DNA from: Perkinsus olseni
Taxonomy: Eukaryota > Perkinsozoa > Perkinsida > Perkinsidae
Assembly: GCA_013115135.1 (NCBI GenBank)
Contig: JABANP010000079.1
Span: forward strand, 98,416 to 162,415
Direction of reading: 5' to 3'
DNA: 64,000 bases
Part shown: positions 11,675-23,461 of the stretch, piece after piece
How positions within the stretch are numbered: the stretch's first letter is position 1
How the letters are laid out: each line of letters begins with the position of its first letter
Notes under the pieces: generated by a model
Databases searched by the model: none
What the model was told of the DNA's origin: nothing
What the model saw: the letters and a program-made list of their open reading frames with translations, nothing else
Translations under genes and position numbers: made by a program

Positions 11675-12104
11675 TCACATAGGAAGATACGTCTGAGCCT
11701 TATTGCATCTGGTGAGGAGGTAGTTCGTACCACCGATAGTCATATTCAGCTTATCACCCTCGTCAATGTGCCTCATGGCGGCGAACTCATCCATAGTGAA
11801 GTAAAAACCATCCAGTTTACGATAGAGAACGTAAGGCTGTATCTGGCCTGTGCACCAGTGATAGTAGTATCTCGACAACCCTCAACGCGCGCTTCTCCCT
11901 CCAGTGGGTTTCAATCCACCGCTTGTTCCATTGACGGTAATCGAGATGGGTGCTGTTCCAGAAGAGTACCTCATGGCTGACCTTCAATTTGGTAAACCAT
12001 GAGCCGTGAGTAGCCTGGACACAGTACATCCTAGGGAAGGTTTGTAGGAGCCCGATAGCTGCAGTAGTGATCGTGAACAGGAAGACGAGAATACGGGGCA
12101 GCAT
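11675..12104 (-). CDS. Small secreted protein, unknown
   Basis: ATG 12104 opens a hydrophobic leader (MLPRILVFLFTITTAAIGLL) typical of a signal peptide. A basic aromatic segment follows (WFTKLKVSHEVLFWNS, RQWNKRWIETHWREKRALR). The frame seems to break near 11880, but a 38-nt GT..AG intron (starting gttgtcgag and ending ggccag) rejoins it in phase to QPYVLYRKLDGFYFTMDEF and TIGGTNYLL, with TGA at 11675. The product is about 130 residues with several Cys. It has no close resemblance to a known family; extracellular placement is inferred from the leader only. Confidence 0.55.
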
Positions 12105-12185
12105 GAGGAGGAAGAATCGCGGGAGAAACGGACTGGGAGAGGTGCGGGAATGGTCGCGAGACAACGAGCACTCGCCCTGCTGGCG

Positions 12186-12742
12186 CTACCACCATCTAGC
12201 GGCTGGGTTTGCAAAGCACGTTTGGCCGCCGGCTCTCACGTCGCATTCGGACAGTCCAGAGCGTGACGCCGCAGCGGGATCGTGTGACGCCGGTGCCCCG
12301 TCCACTTCGTACGTCGAAGTGCGTAAGGACGCCTCCCTACTAGGGAGGCGTTGGTACGCGGGTGTCGTTGATGGCTGTGAAGATCTCCTTCCTGAAAGCT
12401 TCGTGTGTAACCTCGCACCGTGTATGAATAAGTCCGAGCGGAGGATCAAATCAGCAATTAGGCGAGAACATGCTCGCTGTCTAGCTCCCTTGCGGAGGTC
12501 AGAGGCGTCCTGTACAGTAGTGTGCTTCCCACGACTCCGACTCTACCCTGGGCCGAGTACTCTGGAGTACCAATGCTCAGCGGTCCTGATGAAGGGTTCC
12601 TAGCCCTATGGCTACAATCAGGTGTGTGGTAAGAGAATGCTCTAGTCGTTGTTTCGATCACATCATGGAGCGTCGTGTGCCCCTCGAGAGGAGAGCTGCT
12701 GACCTGGACGCGTATCCCATCTACCATGGCTTCATCTCCGCC
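12186..12742. other. Stretch with open frames on both strands, unresolved
   Basis: A 178-codon open frame runs on the plus strand (12067-12603) and shorter ones on the minus strand (12727-12458, 12449-12186). Neither shows a recognisable motif, and no flanking exon could be attached with confidence. The minus-strand frames would continue the WD40 gene and are the likelier coding strand, but this is not shown. Confidence 0.25.
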
Positions 12743-15700
12743 TCAACGGACAGCGGTGCACCGGGTGCAGTCCAAGACTTGGCATAACTCAAGGCCATCC
12801 CAGTGACGGAGAATCATTATAAACCATGAGTGAGCATGGAAACCGGGCTGAGCCCGTTGGACTATACAGTCAACTCCCTTTAGCCTGTGCATAGGGCTGC
12901 AGTCCCCTCGTTGATGAAGGGGACAGCACCGCAGGAGCTGTGGGGTCCCTTCGTCTCTCGGTAGCCTCACCGTCTGACCCATCCCCAGTATCTATTCCCC
13001 TGCCTAGCGCAAGAGTACGCGGAGCAACTCACCCGCTCTGGTCAAAAGGTAGATCCCTTCTCGGACTCTCTTGCGCCACTTCAGTGTCGGGTCCAACGGT
13101 ACTCTGAAAAGGGCCACGGAAATGCCCACGGCAGCCGCCTGTGTGTCCCACCTGTACGAGGGCGCTGATAGACTGTAGTTAAGGCAGAGGAAGCCGAGGG
13201 CCTCCAGGGCCGGCAGCGACCAAATCCGCACTCTGAGATCCAATGCTCATAGGAGGAGAGAGACCGAATGGAGGATAGCACGCCGGCCAGAGGGGTACGA
13301 GGCCATGATCATGGGGACGAGCGGGCACGCGAGCTGGCCCTCACTTCCGATCGAGCGACACTGTCACTATCGCAACCTCTGAGTCCACGTCGAGCACTTC
13401 ATCATCATCCGACAGCGGAAGGATCGAGATCTGGGTAATAGCGTCATCGTGTGCTTTACGACGAGCAATCAGAGGGAGAGGAGGAGGAGGAGACTGGCAG
13501 GCACCTGAGGAATTGAACATCCCGGAGACCATAAGCGCCTCGACCGGTGATGGCAATGTCGTTTAGGGCTGTGGCCGAACGACTTGCAGTGGAGAAAAGA
13601 GCAAGGCGAATGCCAAACAAGAATCTACTTCTTTGGGAAATCTTGTGATATCGAGCGTAAGGACGGCGTCCGCGAGTATGGCGTGAGAGAAGCCGGAGTT
13701 AGAGCAAACACGGAGGGAGGGAAATCTTGCTCGCAGGTAGCAGCCCCACAGGCAGGCCTCTCTAAGTTGGTCCCCGCCTTACCTTCGCGGGTGGAGACTC
13801 TCCTCTGTTGAGGCACACTAGTGAGCTCGAAGATGTCGTTGCAGAGGGGCCGCGCACACTCGGCAGCGTCCGAGCTTGGACCGCGCGCATCATCGGAAGC
13901 TTTGATTGGCGGCGCATGTAGATCATGTACGTGCAAGCCTCCATTCGCGTCACCTGGGATTTAAGAGAAGCGCCAGCACGGCCTCGAGGAACCGACCTCT
14001 GACGACCAACTGTTGGCCTCTGATGCTGATCGAGCTGACAAGCGGCTCAAGAATCAAGATCACTCAAGAAAGGGCGGTGCCTCACAGCATTGCGGTGAGC
14101 GAGGCCGCCACCGAGTGCATGGTGGTAGGGTTGGTGCTGTTCCAGGCGTAGAGGCAGGACCAGCGCGAGGAGATAGGGGCACTGGCAGGGGAGGGTGGTG
14201 TATCACGCCCTCACTGCGGAAGGGGAGCTACCTCATGCCCCACAATGAAATGACGCCGGCCCGATCGGCAACAACGAGTAGGGGTGCAGCCGAGGTGGGC
14301 TGCGCCCACGACAAGGCCTACGACGCGGGGGCTGTGAAAGTGGGATTGAGGGAGGGTTGAAACACCCACCACCAAGGGGTGCTTGAACTGGGCCAGGCGA
14401 CCAGCGCGCTTGAGTGCCACGAAGTCGTATCTTCAGAAGACGATTACAAGAGGGCGTTGGTTGTGAGGCCCGCACATGATGCAGAGGCCGTCCTCCCCAC
14501 CGCTAGCTAGGAGGACTTCCTTGTGATCTGGCAGGGGGATGAGGATGGGGACGAAGCGACTATGTAGCCGTCTGCCTACTGCCATCGATAGGTGGGGACA
14601 TCGCGAGACATGTGACGCCTGAACCTTGGCAGTGCTGCCTGAACTCGGCCATGGTCGTTGGTGTAACCGTGGGCGGCACTGGGAAGTCCGATGTAGCAGC
14701 TAAGATACGGGGTGGGGTCCACCCATGCAGGCGACAGAGTAAGTCGTACATTGGGTAGATATCCTGATGTGGTGCACCCTCACAACACCATCCCACCCCG
14801 CGGAGACCAGCCACTGGCCGTCGCCGAACTCCGGAGCCAGGATGTGGCTGACGTCTTTCTCGTGCGATTCGAAGCGAAGCAATAGGCTTCCACTGCGGAC
14901 ATCGTGTGCAATGACCTTGAAGGCAGCTAGTGGTGAGAGGCCTTGGTCGGAGCCGTCCCACCTGCCCTTTGGCGTTGCCGATATAAATACGTTTGTGGTT
15001 GGGGGATACGGCAGATGCCGTGACTTCAGAAGAGCTAATATCCTTCACAGTGCGCAAAGGTCTCCCTGATAGGAAATGAGAACTGGCTTCCACTGTTTCT
15101 AGAACTAGCACGCCAGTGCAGCCAAGTGTCTACAGTAACCCCCAGGTGGCATGATGGGAGCCTGACGTACCCGTTGCTGCTGACCAGAAACGTATATGTC
15201 GGCCGGACACTGTCATCAGGTTGCCCAGTTCGCGGCAGTATTCCACACTCGTAACCTGATGAAGCGAAGAGCCCCGCAGCCTCGGTCGGGGAAGCTTACT
15301 CCTAGTGTATCGGTGACGTCGGCCTTCTCAGCCACATTGGTCTTGTAGTTGTAAAACAACACCTGGCCGTTACTGGTGCCCGCGGCCAACCTCTGACAAG
15401 CACGAGTTGGAGGCCACTGATAGTGATGCATGTGATGCTACGGAGTATTTCGACATGTAGCAGATGGTGTTGAACTCCTGTAGTGCACCGCCTACTGAGG
15501 CACCTGAGGCTCACACCGACGACCCATCTCGCGCAGTACATTGAGCGCGGGAAAAACCCAGAGGAGTCTTTCCATTGAAGAGAAATGGGATTATGTCCGA
15601 GGGCCGAGCGTAGACGAAGGGATACTCACCGCCGCGACCATGCGTGCCGGCCGTGGCTGGCGACGAGCCGCCGAAGGTCTGAACGCATCTGCAAAGGGCG

Positions 15701-18408
15701 GTGGGCCTCAGATTTCCATGAAGGCACTCATGCCAACCTGAAGTTTCGAACGTCCCAGAGCTTCATAACACCCCCGATGTCAGCCGTGATAACTTGCGGC
15801 GTGTCTCTGACAACCTCAAGGCCACACAAAGCTCTGTCATGTCCTGTTAGCCTGGAGATAGCAGAGAGGGGTGGTGAAAGAGGCAAAGCTGGGCATGACT
15901 CTTGCCTGAAGATCGGCTCTTTCTCGGCGTAAGGGTTCCAGACCAGAGCATGGTTCTCAAGTCCGGCAGTGAAGACGCAATGATAAGGATGGTCGTAGAC
16001 GACCGAGTGGACCTCCTTTTTGTGGCCTGCCTTTGATTATGGCCACAAATCCCGGACGGACGGCATCGATGCCCAGGTGATGGAGTTACCTCGGAGAGCT
16101 CTCTTCGGCCTGAGGGTGCCGATGTCCCACATGAGGACGGTGCTGTCGGTACTGGCCGTCGCTAGCAAGTTCATGTCGCTTATTCTCTCCATCGTCGTTA
16201 TTGCACCTTCACAAGATCCTCCCAGCTGAGTAGTTCAACGACACAACTCCATCTCTTGAATACTCAGCGGACGCACCCAGGATGGAAATAGCTCAAGCCT
16301 GGCGTCAGCGATTCAGCAAAGCTCCGATTTTCTGTAGCGCTCAAGTGGTCCGGTATCGAAATTCGCTGAGTAGATTCTGATAAAGATTCATCCACTACGG
16401 TGTTGGTGCATTATTATCTGTGAGCTGTGTTAGCGCCGCTGCACCCGTAGGGGGTCTACATGTTGCCGGCTGTCACTCGCTACGCTATAGCTCTGATTTT
16501 GTCTGATATTGCTAGGTGATTATGTCACATAATGGCCGCACACCAGCGCGGTTGCGCCCAGGAGGGCCTCGAAAATCGAATAGCGTAGGGGGCCCCATTA
16601 CTATAAGGAGCATACTGCGCTCTCTATCGCAGAGGGTCCCCCTAGGCGTTCCTCCTTGCGGGGCCCTGAAACTCTCTTCCAAAAGTTTCACCCTAGTCGC
16701 GGCCCATAATTTATGTGATTGGGATCATTCAAGTTTGAGGTGAACCGCTCCAATATTCATCTGGTTGTCGGGTTACTCGGGCGAGAGTGTGCAGGGATGC
16801 GTCACCTTCGTGGAATCCATTTCTCGTTGCACCGATCTTCCAAGCATTCAAGTCCCACTGATTGAGACTCCCGTCCATCCCTCCCGAGAACAGGACTGAT
16901 CAGTGATATTCCGTCATTATTTGACACTTGGCGTGAGTTTTCAGCTGACGTACTTGTGTCGCGAAGGGATGAAGGTGATGGATCTTCCTCCAGACTAGTG
17001 TTGAACGGAAATAAGACCACTTGTATCTGTCGTCGGGCACGACAAATCAAGGGCATCCTGCTAGGAATAGCCCAGAGCAGCTGGGAAGCGAAGCTAAATA
17101 GACGGCCGCCATCGATGACACCAGCGCTGCGGCCTGGGTGGGCCCACATTATTCGACACAAGTCGGGATCGGAGTCTCCACTTGATAGAGCTGGCTGTTG
17201 ACGGCCTTCTAACGTCGACAGCGGACGTTCTATCGGTGCGTCCTTGCTCTAGCAGCTCCGCTCTCTGAATATTCACTTCTCGACAGAATCTATTCCGGGC
17301 AACCATCGAGTACGACTCACCGCGACACTCCAGAATGAAAGGGTTTTATCCGTGCCGGCAGAGACCAGCCCGGCTCCGAGCTCGCAGGCCGTGATGACGC
17401 TACCTCGGTGGCCCTGTAACTGCGACCGAAGGAATTTACCAGGCCTCCGAATCTGAGGTCCACCTCTGCGAGAAGTAGGCAAGTATCCGGGTCATAGAGC
17501 TGTATGTTGCGGGATGCATGTGTGATACACAGCAGCGTGTCCGAGCGAGGGAGGTAGGAGATCTTCTCGACAGAGGTCTGGTCGGGTGTTTGATAATTTT
17601 TGGGCGCTCGAGCGAGAGGCTACACCAGTCCCTTTCTGTTGTATGAAGGAGCTACTCTGATGGTACGTCCGTAGGGCCTCGGTCTTGTCTGCCGCCTCTG
17701 AAAGGGTGATGATCTCGCACACAGAAGGACGACCCCACTCGAGGCGTAGTGTTGTTCCGCGTCTACCGTGGGCGGCGCCGATGACATCCTCATCTACCGA
17801 CTCCAACTGTCCATCTTGTAGTAGATAGTTGCTGAGAAGGAGAGGGACTGCAGAGAGCTCGGCTGCCAGTGGAAGACGGGAAATCTCATTGCTGCGGCTT
17901 AACGGTGGAGGAATTTTAGTGAATCGGGAACACCAATTGCGCCCTGACTCCTACCTGAACAGCTCCCACGTGAGAGAGCCCGTGCTGTGAACGTCAATAT
18001 TGTGGAACCTGAGTGGCCGACCTGTCTGCCTTCGTAGCTTAACTGATGCCCACAGTTGGACGGCAGCGCACGACAACTGCGCCATCCAGAGTGGCACTGA
18101 TGATTCTTCGGACACACCAAGTTCCATCAGGGTCTGAGAGACGAGTATAGGATTCGTCCGTGGCAGCGTTTGCAGCGGTGGACTTCCTGAGTGAGAGGCT
18201 CCAACTCTCGACCACTGTCAGGTCCCGAAGCACAGCATTGCACCACTTCCACAAACTGTGCTACGCACAAAGAGCCGTTGAGCTGGAAGGCTTTTTCTAA
18301 TAACTCAAATCGGTCTACCATCAAAAGGGAGAGCACCTGGCGTGTGGAGCAACAGCCTGTCCGCGTACTGGTCGTGCTGTACCCCACCTTCCGAGCTGGC
18401 TCCATCAT
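12743..18408 (-). CDS. EF-hand/WD40-repeat protein (WDR49-like)
   Basis: A long multi-exon minus-strand gene. The N-terminal part (18350-18030) has an EF-hand-like helix (FELLEKAFQLNGSLCVAQFV) and an acidic segment (LMELGVSEESSVPLWMAQLS). Many WD units follow: RNIQLYDPDTCLLLAEV (17500); LQGHRGSVITACELGAGLVS with DKTLSFWSV (17400-17330); LATASTDSTVLMWDIGTLRP (16190-16130); HKKEVHSVVYDHPYHCVFTA and NHALVWNPYAEKEPIF (16030-15920); LTGHDRALCGLEVV with VMKLWDVRNF (15860-15740); LAAGTSNGQVLFYNYKT (15390); QWLVSAGWDGVVRVH (14820); EVLLASGGEDGLCIMCG (14500); RKVRIWSLPALEALGFL (13220). EF-hand plus many WD repeats with VWNPY is the WDR49/WDR-on-Y type found in ciliated protists; the role is unknown, perhaps cytoskeletal. 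Both ends are uncertain. Confidence 0.7.
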
Positions 18409-18592
18409 TGAGGATACTAACGATTCCTCCTGCTTAGTGAGTTGATGGCCATGACTAGGCTCTTCCGAAGCCCGTCGGCAATCTCGAGAGGTTGGGGCTT
18501 TCTAAGAGTTCAACTTCCTCTGTACCGTGATAGGATGCGGTTGAAGCATGTCGGACACGCTCAATGGAGACAGCGTCGACACAAGGCGACGA

Positions 18593-18760
18593 TCCTCTCA
18601 AGCAGGATGAGGGTTCACCTGTGGGCCCCCTGTAGCCGTAGCAGTGTCTGTGAATATATCCCAATTTGCCGCTTTCATGACGGGTGTGTATCCATGCTTG
18701 GATGGTGATAGTAACGCACGATGGCCGTCAACAGGCACCCCATTTGATAGAAGATCTGTG
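18593..18760 (+). repeat. Dispersed repeat, copy 1
   Basis: The stretch with cctctcaagcaggat, gtctgtgaatatatccca, cgccgctttcatgac and tgtatccatgcttggatggt recurs with few changes at 31950-32118. There it interrupts a duplicated segment. Confidence 0.8.
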
Positions 18761-19454
18761 TCGTCAAGGCCTGCTCAGGCTTCTACGCCAGTACCGCTTT
18801 CCTGGCGGTAGCCTTACTTAAAGTCAGCGCCGGATGCTTCTTGTGTCCTAGCTCGTCTTGATCGTTCTCGTCATTGGAAGGCATTAGAACGCACAACTGA
18901 TAAGACCCCGGGCAGTGATGAGGACGGCCTCGAACAGAACAATTCACTTCCACAAATAAGGCAGTTTTGGCGATCTCAGAATGTCCCGGATTTCGGAGAG
19001 TTTCCGTTGAATCCGTTGCTGAGCATGAAGATTCGCGACGCCAGGATTGCACGACACGCGGACCAATGACGATGGGGCTAAGAATCAATGGTAGTCGTCA
19101 CTAAATCGCCGTATATGCTGCGTGTATCTCTCGAGCATTAGAGTTTCGTTGACATGTGCCACTTCAGCCACTGCTGAAAAGAGCGATACCGCCGCTTCCG
19201 CCCACCAACGAGCTGACATAGCGCGGAGCAATACATCTCGTACACTGCCCGTCTAGCTTGATGACGAAGCTTTAGCAGTAGTAGTATGATGAAAACAGTT
19301 TGGAGGTTTAGCTGCGCTCGATGCCCTTGAAGACATCAAGGTGGCCAGCAGCCGATCGAGCCACACTGATGAAAGGAATCGCCGTCATTTTCAAAGCGAT
19401 TGAGAAACTCGCGCAGGCTCACATGATTCAACTAGGTGTGAATGTTCGTCATTT

Positions 19455-19470
19455 GCCATCTTGGCTCAAG
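19455..19470 (+). other. Spliced-leader-like 16-mer
   Basis: gccatcttggctcaag matches, as I recall it, the last 16 bases of the 22-nt Perkinsus/dinoflagellate spliced leader. The 6 bases before it match poorly. It is followed directly by ATG, not by a splice donor, so it is not an SL RNA gene. It could be a relic of a retroposed trans-spliced mRNA. Confidence 0.4.
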
Positions 19471-19647
19471 ATGCCGCGTATCCTGAAGACGTTCTCCTTA
19501 GTAGCGCTATTGCGGCTCTGTCCGATAGTCCGAGTGTATGCGGAAGAAGGAAACGAGCAAGACGGAATTTTACCGAATAGAATGGGAACGCGAGTGACGA
19601 AAGTACGAGACTTGAAGGAATTCGGTTCACGTAGTCGCACCGAATGA
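19471..19647 (+). CDS. Possible short ORF after the SL-like sequence
   Basis: A 58-codon frame starts at the ATG touching the SL-like 16-mer and begins with a hydrophobic leader (MPRILKTFSLVALLRLCPIV). It continues RVYAEEGNEQDG and ends TGA at 19645. No family is recognised and the frame is short. If the SL relic is real, this would be the 5' end of a reinserted cDNA. Low confidence. Confidence 0.25.
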   Translation: MPRILKTFSLVALLRLCPIVRVYAEEGNEQDGILPNRMGTRVTKVRDLKEFGSRSRTE

Positions 19648-20094
19648 GTGAATCAGCATCGGAAGTGGCGATGCCAGGCGATGAGAGCCAAGCAACGATC
19701 CACTTAGAGAGGGCGTAGCATATACTTCGGGACAGACGGACACGTCCGTTCGGACATCCTTACCAAAACTGGACGAACCCAAGACACACTTTCGAGAATA
19801 ACGAAAAAGCCCGACTGAAGGCTAGAATGGGTTGTCTTGGTATAGCCACTTGCGAAAACAGACAAAATATCGCATTTATCGCATCTTCACTTGTTGAAGG
19901 CTTGACTGATGGGTACATAGGACTCTTATGGACGCTCTTATGATAAGAGCGGATCGTTGCGAGCCACAGGCTTCACAGCCTTGGGCAACAGGTGAAGCAT
20001 ATACAGAAATAACACAGAAACCAGGCTTCGTGAATGAATGGGCAGCTTACTGCCCCGCTGATTCGCTCGAGGACACGAGGGTGTGAATGGCCCT

Positions 20095-20727
20095 TCAGGC
20101 GTAGAAAAGACTCCACAACGTTACAGTGAAGGATCCAAACCCCCTAGATGTCAGTTTGATGACGTTATCATCCGGATCATACTCCAGGACAGGTCCTGAG
20201 AAGAAAGCGTCACTCCTGGTGAAACACAATGCCTGGTCTTACTCATGTTGGTGTATGCTTCGGGTAGTAAGCTTTCATCGCTGATGCGCAGCTCGTGACC
20301 AACCATCTCGTAAGGAACATCTTCAACGATCAACGTCCTCATCCCCGAGATATCGAAGACCCTATACAGGAAGCCGATAACTCAGGCAACATCGGAATAT
20401 ACCAGCAAGCATGCATTACAGACTCTCCAGAACAGGAGTATTCCTCATGAAGGTTGCATGGATAGAAATCTTGTGTCCGGCAAAGTCAAAACGGCCTTGG
20501 TAATGATTGAAGGGGAGCGAAGCTGAACGGACCAACAAGTACAAGTCAGAGTGACAGGGGCCCTATCTGAGTCGGTCGTGGAGGACCAGATAGAGCAGGA
20601 ATAGCACTACTTGGCTCGGCTGTTGGCTGACCAGTGCAACTGCAAACGACGAGGTCGTTCATACATCGGTAGCAAATTGTTGCACTTACAAGCCCAAGTA
20701 GAAGAGTATCAGCAGCTGACGAAACAT
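20095..20727 (-). CDS. Secreted-domain family protein, one domain (copy A)
   Basis: ATG 20727 begins a signal peptide (MFRQLLILFYLGL) followed by a short Pro-rich linker (EPSSAIPALSGPPRP) and one copy of the family domain. Exon 1 of the domain reads FNHYQGRFDFAGHKISIHA, exon 2 VEDVPYEMVGHELRISDESL then PEAYTNM, exon 3 VLEYDPDDNVIKL; TGA at 20095. Introns run about 30-75 nt with ctcag or gtag acceptors. The paralogue at 30704-31349 keeps frame, splice sites and most residues, which supports a real gene. The family is unknown to me. The signal peptide and beta-rich alternating pattern suggest a small secreted or surface protein. Linker exon phase is not fully resolved. Confidence 0.6.
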
Positions 20728-21474
20728 GATGATGATGACTTGTAGTGAATGTCAAAGTCGAATGTGTGTGAATGTGACGAGTTGTAGTGAGGGAGCATGT
20801 AATGCGTTTATAGCTTTTGTTGGGGAGTTCGGCGGCGCGCGCGTGTCCTACACGAGAGCGGCAGCTTGCCGCCGGCAAGTCGATACTCAGATCGGATGCA
20901 AGAGTCTTCTGCCGGACAGCCTACTAGCGGGAGTTTACCGAAGAGCATTTCTGCTGAGCATAACCTCTGGGGTGAAGCGAAAGCCGCTTATCCTCGCGAA
21001 CCGGAAGTGCACACGGGCTCGGATTCTCATGCGTATAGGACAGTCTCCGCAGGAAACGCAAGTGCAACACCGAGAGTGCCCTGGGACATGTCGCCGGATG
21101 TGGAAACATCATACCCCTCCCCTACACTGGCCTTCCCAATGCCTGATCATGAGGCACTGGGCGTAAATGGTGGGATCAGAAATAATGCCCGGATCGTCGA
21201 CATCCTACATGGTGCACGATGCATCCAATTCTGCATTGTGGCAGAGGATATCTCGACAGGATACGGGACAAACTCACGATCTCGTCGGAAAATTTCTCGG
21301 TACTTCAATGCAGCACACTGGAGTGCACCGCTATACCGTTACTCGGAGTCGTTGCGGAGGGTTTGCTCTATGCCAGTTTTAGCTTGGCGGGCTCCCCGTT
21401 GTCGACTAATTTGCGGGAACGGTGAACTCCGAACAAAACAGTCAACGGCCACGAGTGAGGTAATGGCTGTATCC

Positions 21475-21745
21475 TCAGAAGACAGCGGACCACGGGGAGC
21501 CGTCGGCGGACCCTCTTCCATGCATCACACCTGGCAGAATAGACGACAGGCTCAAGTGCACTGCGGCACTCCGGAGGGCGGGGCGGTGATGGTGATGCTG
21601 AGTACGATGAGAACCATGATTGTAGCGATGACTATGATGAGGACGGTGGTGGTGTTGGTTGTGATGATCGTGCAACTGGTCGTGGTGGATCGAACTTGAG
21701 AAGCCTTTCAGATTAACAGCGTCTTGTGGGTTAACCATAATGTAG
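21475..21745 (-). CDS. His-rich exon of a duplicated gene (copy A)
   Basis: A minus-strand exon follows a clear acceptor (pyrimidine tract ending tctcag at about 21746). It encodes VNPQDAVNLKGFSSSIHHDQ, then about 25 residues that are mostly His with Asn, Arg and Ser, then SLSSILPGVMHG. The paralogue at 32564-32229 keeps the same frame and the His pattern. Further exons of the same gene probably lie at 21250-21050 (HNAELDASCTM.. and TLGVALAFPAETVLYA). Metal binding is a reasonable guess for such a tract but is not shown. The opposite strand is also open and hydrophobic here. Confidence 0.4.
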
Positions 21746-22267
21746 CTGAGAAGGAAAAAAGCCCTAGCCGTTCGAGTGTGCGCTATGCGTAAGCCTTCAT
21801 TGAAGGTGGCGGTCAAAGACAGACGGAGGAGAGGAGGGGTCGTACCCCTCGGGAGAGTCGAATATCCCCGAGCCAGCTGCCCAACGTCCCCCCATTGGTT
21901 GATGACCGTCAAGTCGAATGGATGGACTGAGAATTGACATCATGAAGGAAGTTGCCAACACAGTGCGGGCGCACGAGACGGGCGACATCATTGTGAACGT
22001 ATTCCTCGCTCCTCCATGCCAAAGGCAGAGCCCTCCAGAGGCATAGCGGGTGCGAGAACAGTAGTCCACAACGAAGCGTGTGAGAGCCCCTCCGTGAGGG
22101 CCAGAGGCCCTGCAATTGGGCTGCTGTAAGGCCTATCTATTCCCATGCCAGGAGCTACACAAATCGAATCCTGCGGTTGCCAGAAGCCTGCCTACAATCA
22201 CGACTTTCTCGGCTGCCGAGTACATCAACTGGTTAGCAATCAATCGCAACGCGCGGATCTCTAGTGT

Positions 22268-22584
22268 CTACCCATCGCCAGCAGCTAGTGCACATTCGCA
22301 GTCGTCTGAGCCCTCGTACTGAGGTTGGAAGCCGGGGATATGGCCGTTCCCCGGTACAAAGTCCGGTCTCATACGGCCGTACTGCCAGTGGCCCGAGGAC
22401 TTGGCGATGTGGTCCAGCATCTGTTGTCCGTAGCGTGCCGCTTCGAGGGCCTCATGAGAGGTCAGCTGCGTGAGCAAGAGCGATCATGATGACTCAGCTA
22501 AGGCTGGCTCACCTCCGCTTTAAATGCCGCATTCTTGGTCGTGGCGTTGGCTGCTTGTATTGCCGATAGAATGTCCAAACCCAT
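22268..22584 (-). CDS. Small unknown protein, two exons
   Basis: ATG 22584 (MGLDILSAIQAANATTKNAA) joins across a 47-nt GT..AG intron to SHEALEAARYGQQMLDHIAK and on to FVPGNGHIPGFQPQYEG, then DDCECALAAGDG and TAG at 22268. The result is about 90 residues, first part helical, second part Gly/Pro-rich. No repeat copy exists elsewhere in the window and no family is recognised. The clean intron and coding-like composition favour a real gene; the start could be further upstream. Confidence 0.45.
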
Positions 22585-23027
22585 GAAACGAAGGGGATGA
22601 GCGTGGCACTGCCCGGCAGTGGGTCTACACTGATTGCCTCGTGTTGGTCCAAATGGGACTCCGAATGTGATTCTACCCGAGACCGTCGATGAGCAACCAA
22701 AGTAAATATCTTGTAGTTTGCTGATTTATCAACTAGAATCACTCGTTCAACAATCAGCCAAGCAGAATTTACGGCGAAGCGGGATACGGTCGCTCACAAG
22801 AAAAATCGCTTTTTCGACGGGACTGCAAGCTGCCCTTTCCAGCAGGGCCGGCCGCCAGTAGGGTGGGAGATCACACACAGGTTCCCGCCAAGGGCGTGCT
22901 TCGAGACTTGCGTTCATTCACCAGTGATTGCGGGGTAGTGCCACAGTGGTAAGATTGTCAGCCTACTAACAACAGTCGACAAAGTTGAAAGCTCGAGCAC
23001 TCGTGCTTTCTGGGAGACGGTGTCTTC
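22585..23027. other. Intergenic within accessory block
   Basis: About 440 bp upstream of the small two-exon gene. Stops occur in all frames. No repeat partner was found for most of it. Confidence 0.35.
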
Positions 23028-23294
23028 TCAGATAGATCGCACAGAGCTGACCTCGGTTTGGTGAATGGTGACCTCGAATGTCTGAATGTTCCCCGTGCTG
23101 TAATGGGCGTAGAACGGGATTCTGAGGGAACAGCAGTTGCTGTCTACTAGCAACTCTCCATCGCCACAACTGGTTGAACGCAACGTACTCTGTTGAGGAT
23201 ACTGGAGTAAGCCAGTCGTAGCTCCGGACGAGCTAGACGAGTTATTGGGACGGGAGAAATACTGAGCTGTCGCATTTAGCGAGAAGACCACCAA
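23028..23294 (-). pseudogene. Fragment of a duplicated Ser/Asn-rich gene (copy 1)
   Basis: An open minus-strand stretch (LNATAQYFSRPNNSSSSSGA, QYPQQSTLRSTSCGDGELL) aligns with 29570-29635 plus 29935-30010, which are separated there by about 300 bp of extra sequence. Only part of a gene can be seen and neither end is clear. Function unknown. Confidence 0.35.
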
Positions 23295-23461
23295 GGCCTC
23301 AGGTGATCAGCTTCAATAAAAAGTGAAAACCATACAAAAGCCGCTCATTAATGGAGCTTGAGAAATCGCTGGGACGAGTCACGGATGAATTGGTATGAAG
23401 TACGACAAAGAACGGCGCAAGGGCACGAGAGATGACTAGTGCCTCAGTACGCGACTGATCG

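Larger units (their letters stand above)
18409..19830. other. Gene-poor region with repeat copies
   Basis: About 1.4 kb with no recognised gene. It carries the first copy of a ~170-bp repeat (18593-18760), the spliced-leader-like 16-mer (19455-19470) and a short signal-peptide-like frame after it. The rest shows stops in all frames and no family resemblance. It is the left border of the duplicated accessory block. Confidence 0.45.
19831..21780. repeat. Segmental duplication, copy A
   Basis: About 1.95 kb that aligns along its length with 30430-32600. It contains one gene of the secreted-domain family and, upstream of it on the minus strand, exons of a His-rich gene. Shared landmarks are ggcccttcaggcg, ttactcatgttggtgtatg, gagcaggaatagca and gcatcacacctggcagaa. 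Copy B has an extra ~220 bp inserted at 31925-32148. Confidence 0.85.

Noticed and set aside
11817..11880. Apparent frameshift in the small secreted gene
   Set aside because: A 38-nt GT..AG intron restores the frame exactly, so no lesion is needed.
12067..12603. 178-codon plus-strand ORF
   Set aside because: No motif or signal peptide. It overlaps the start of the minus-strand small secreted gene and weak minus-strand frames that may belong to the WD40 gene.
19455..19470. Spliced-leader RNA gene
   Set aside because: The leader-like bases are not followed by a GT donor or Sm-site-like sequence, so a relic is the most that can be said.
20866..21699. 277-codon plus-strand ORF, the second longest in the window
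   Set aside because: The duplicate (31400-32415) does not keep this frame open, while minus-strand pieces are conserved at protein level with splice sites.
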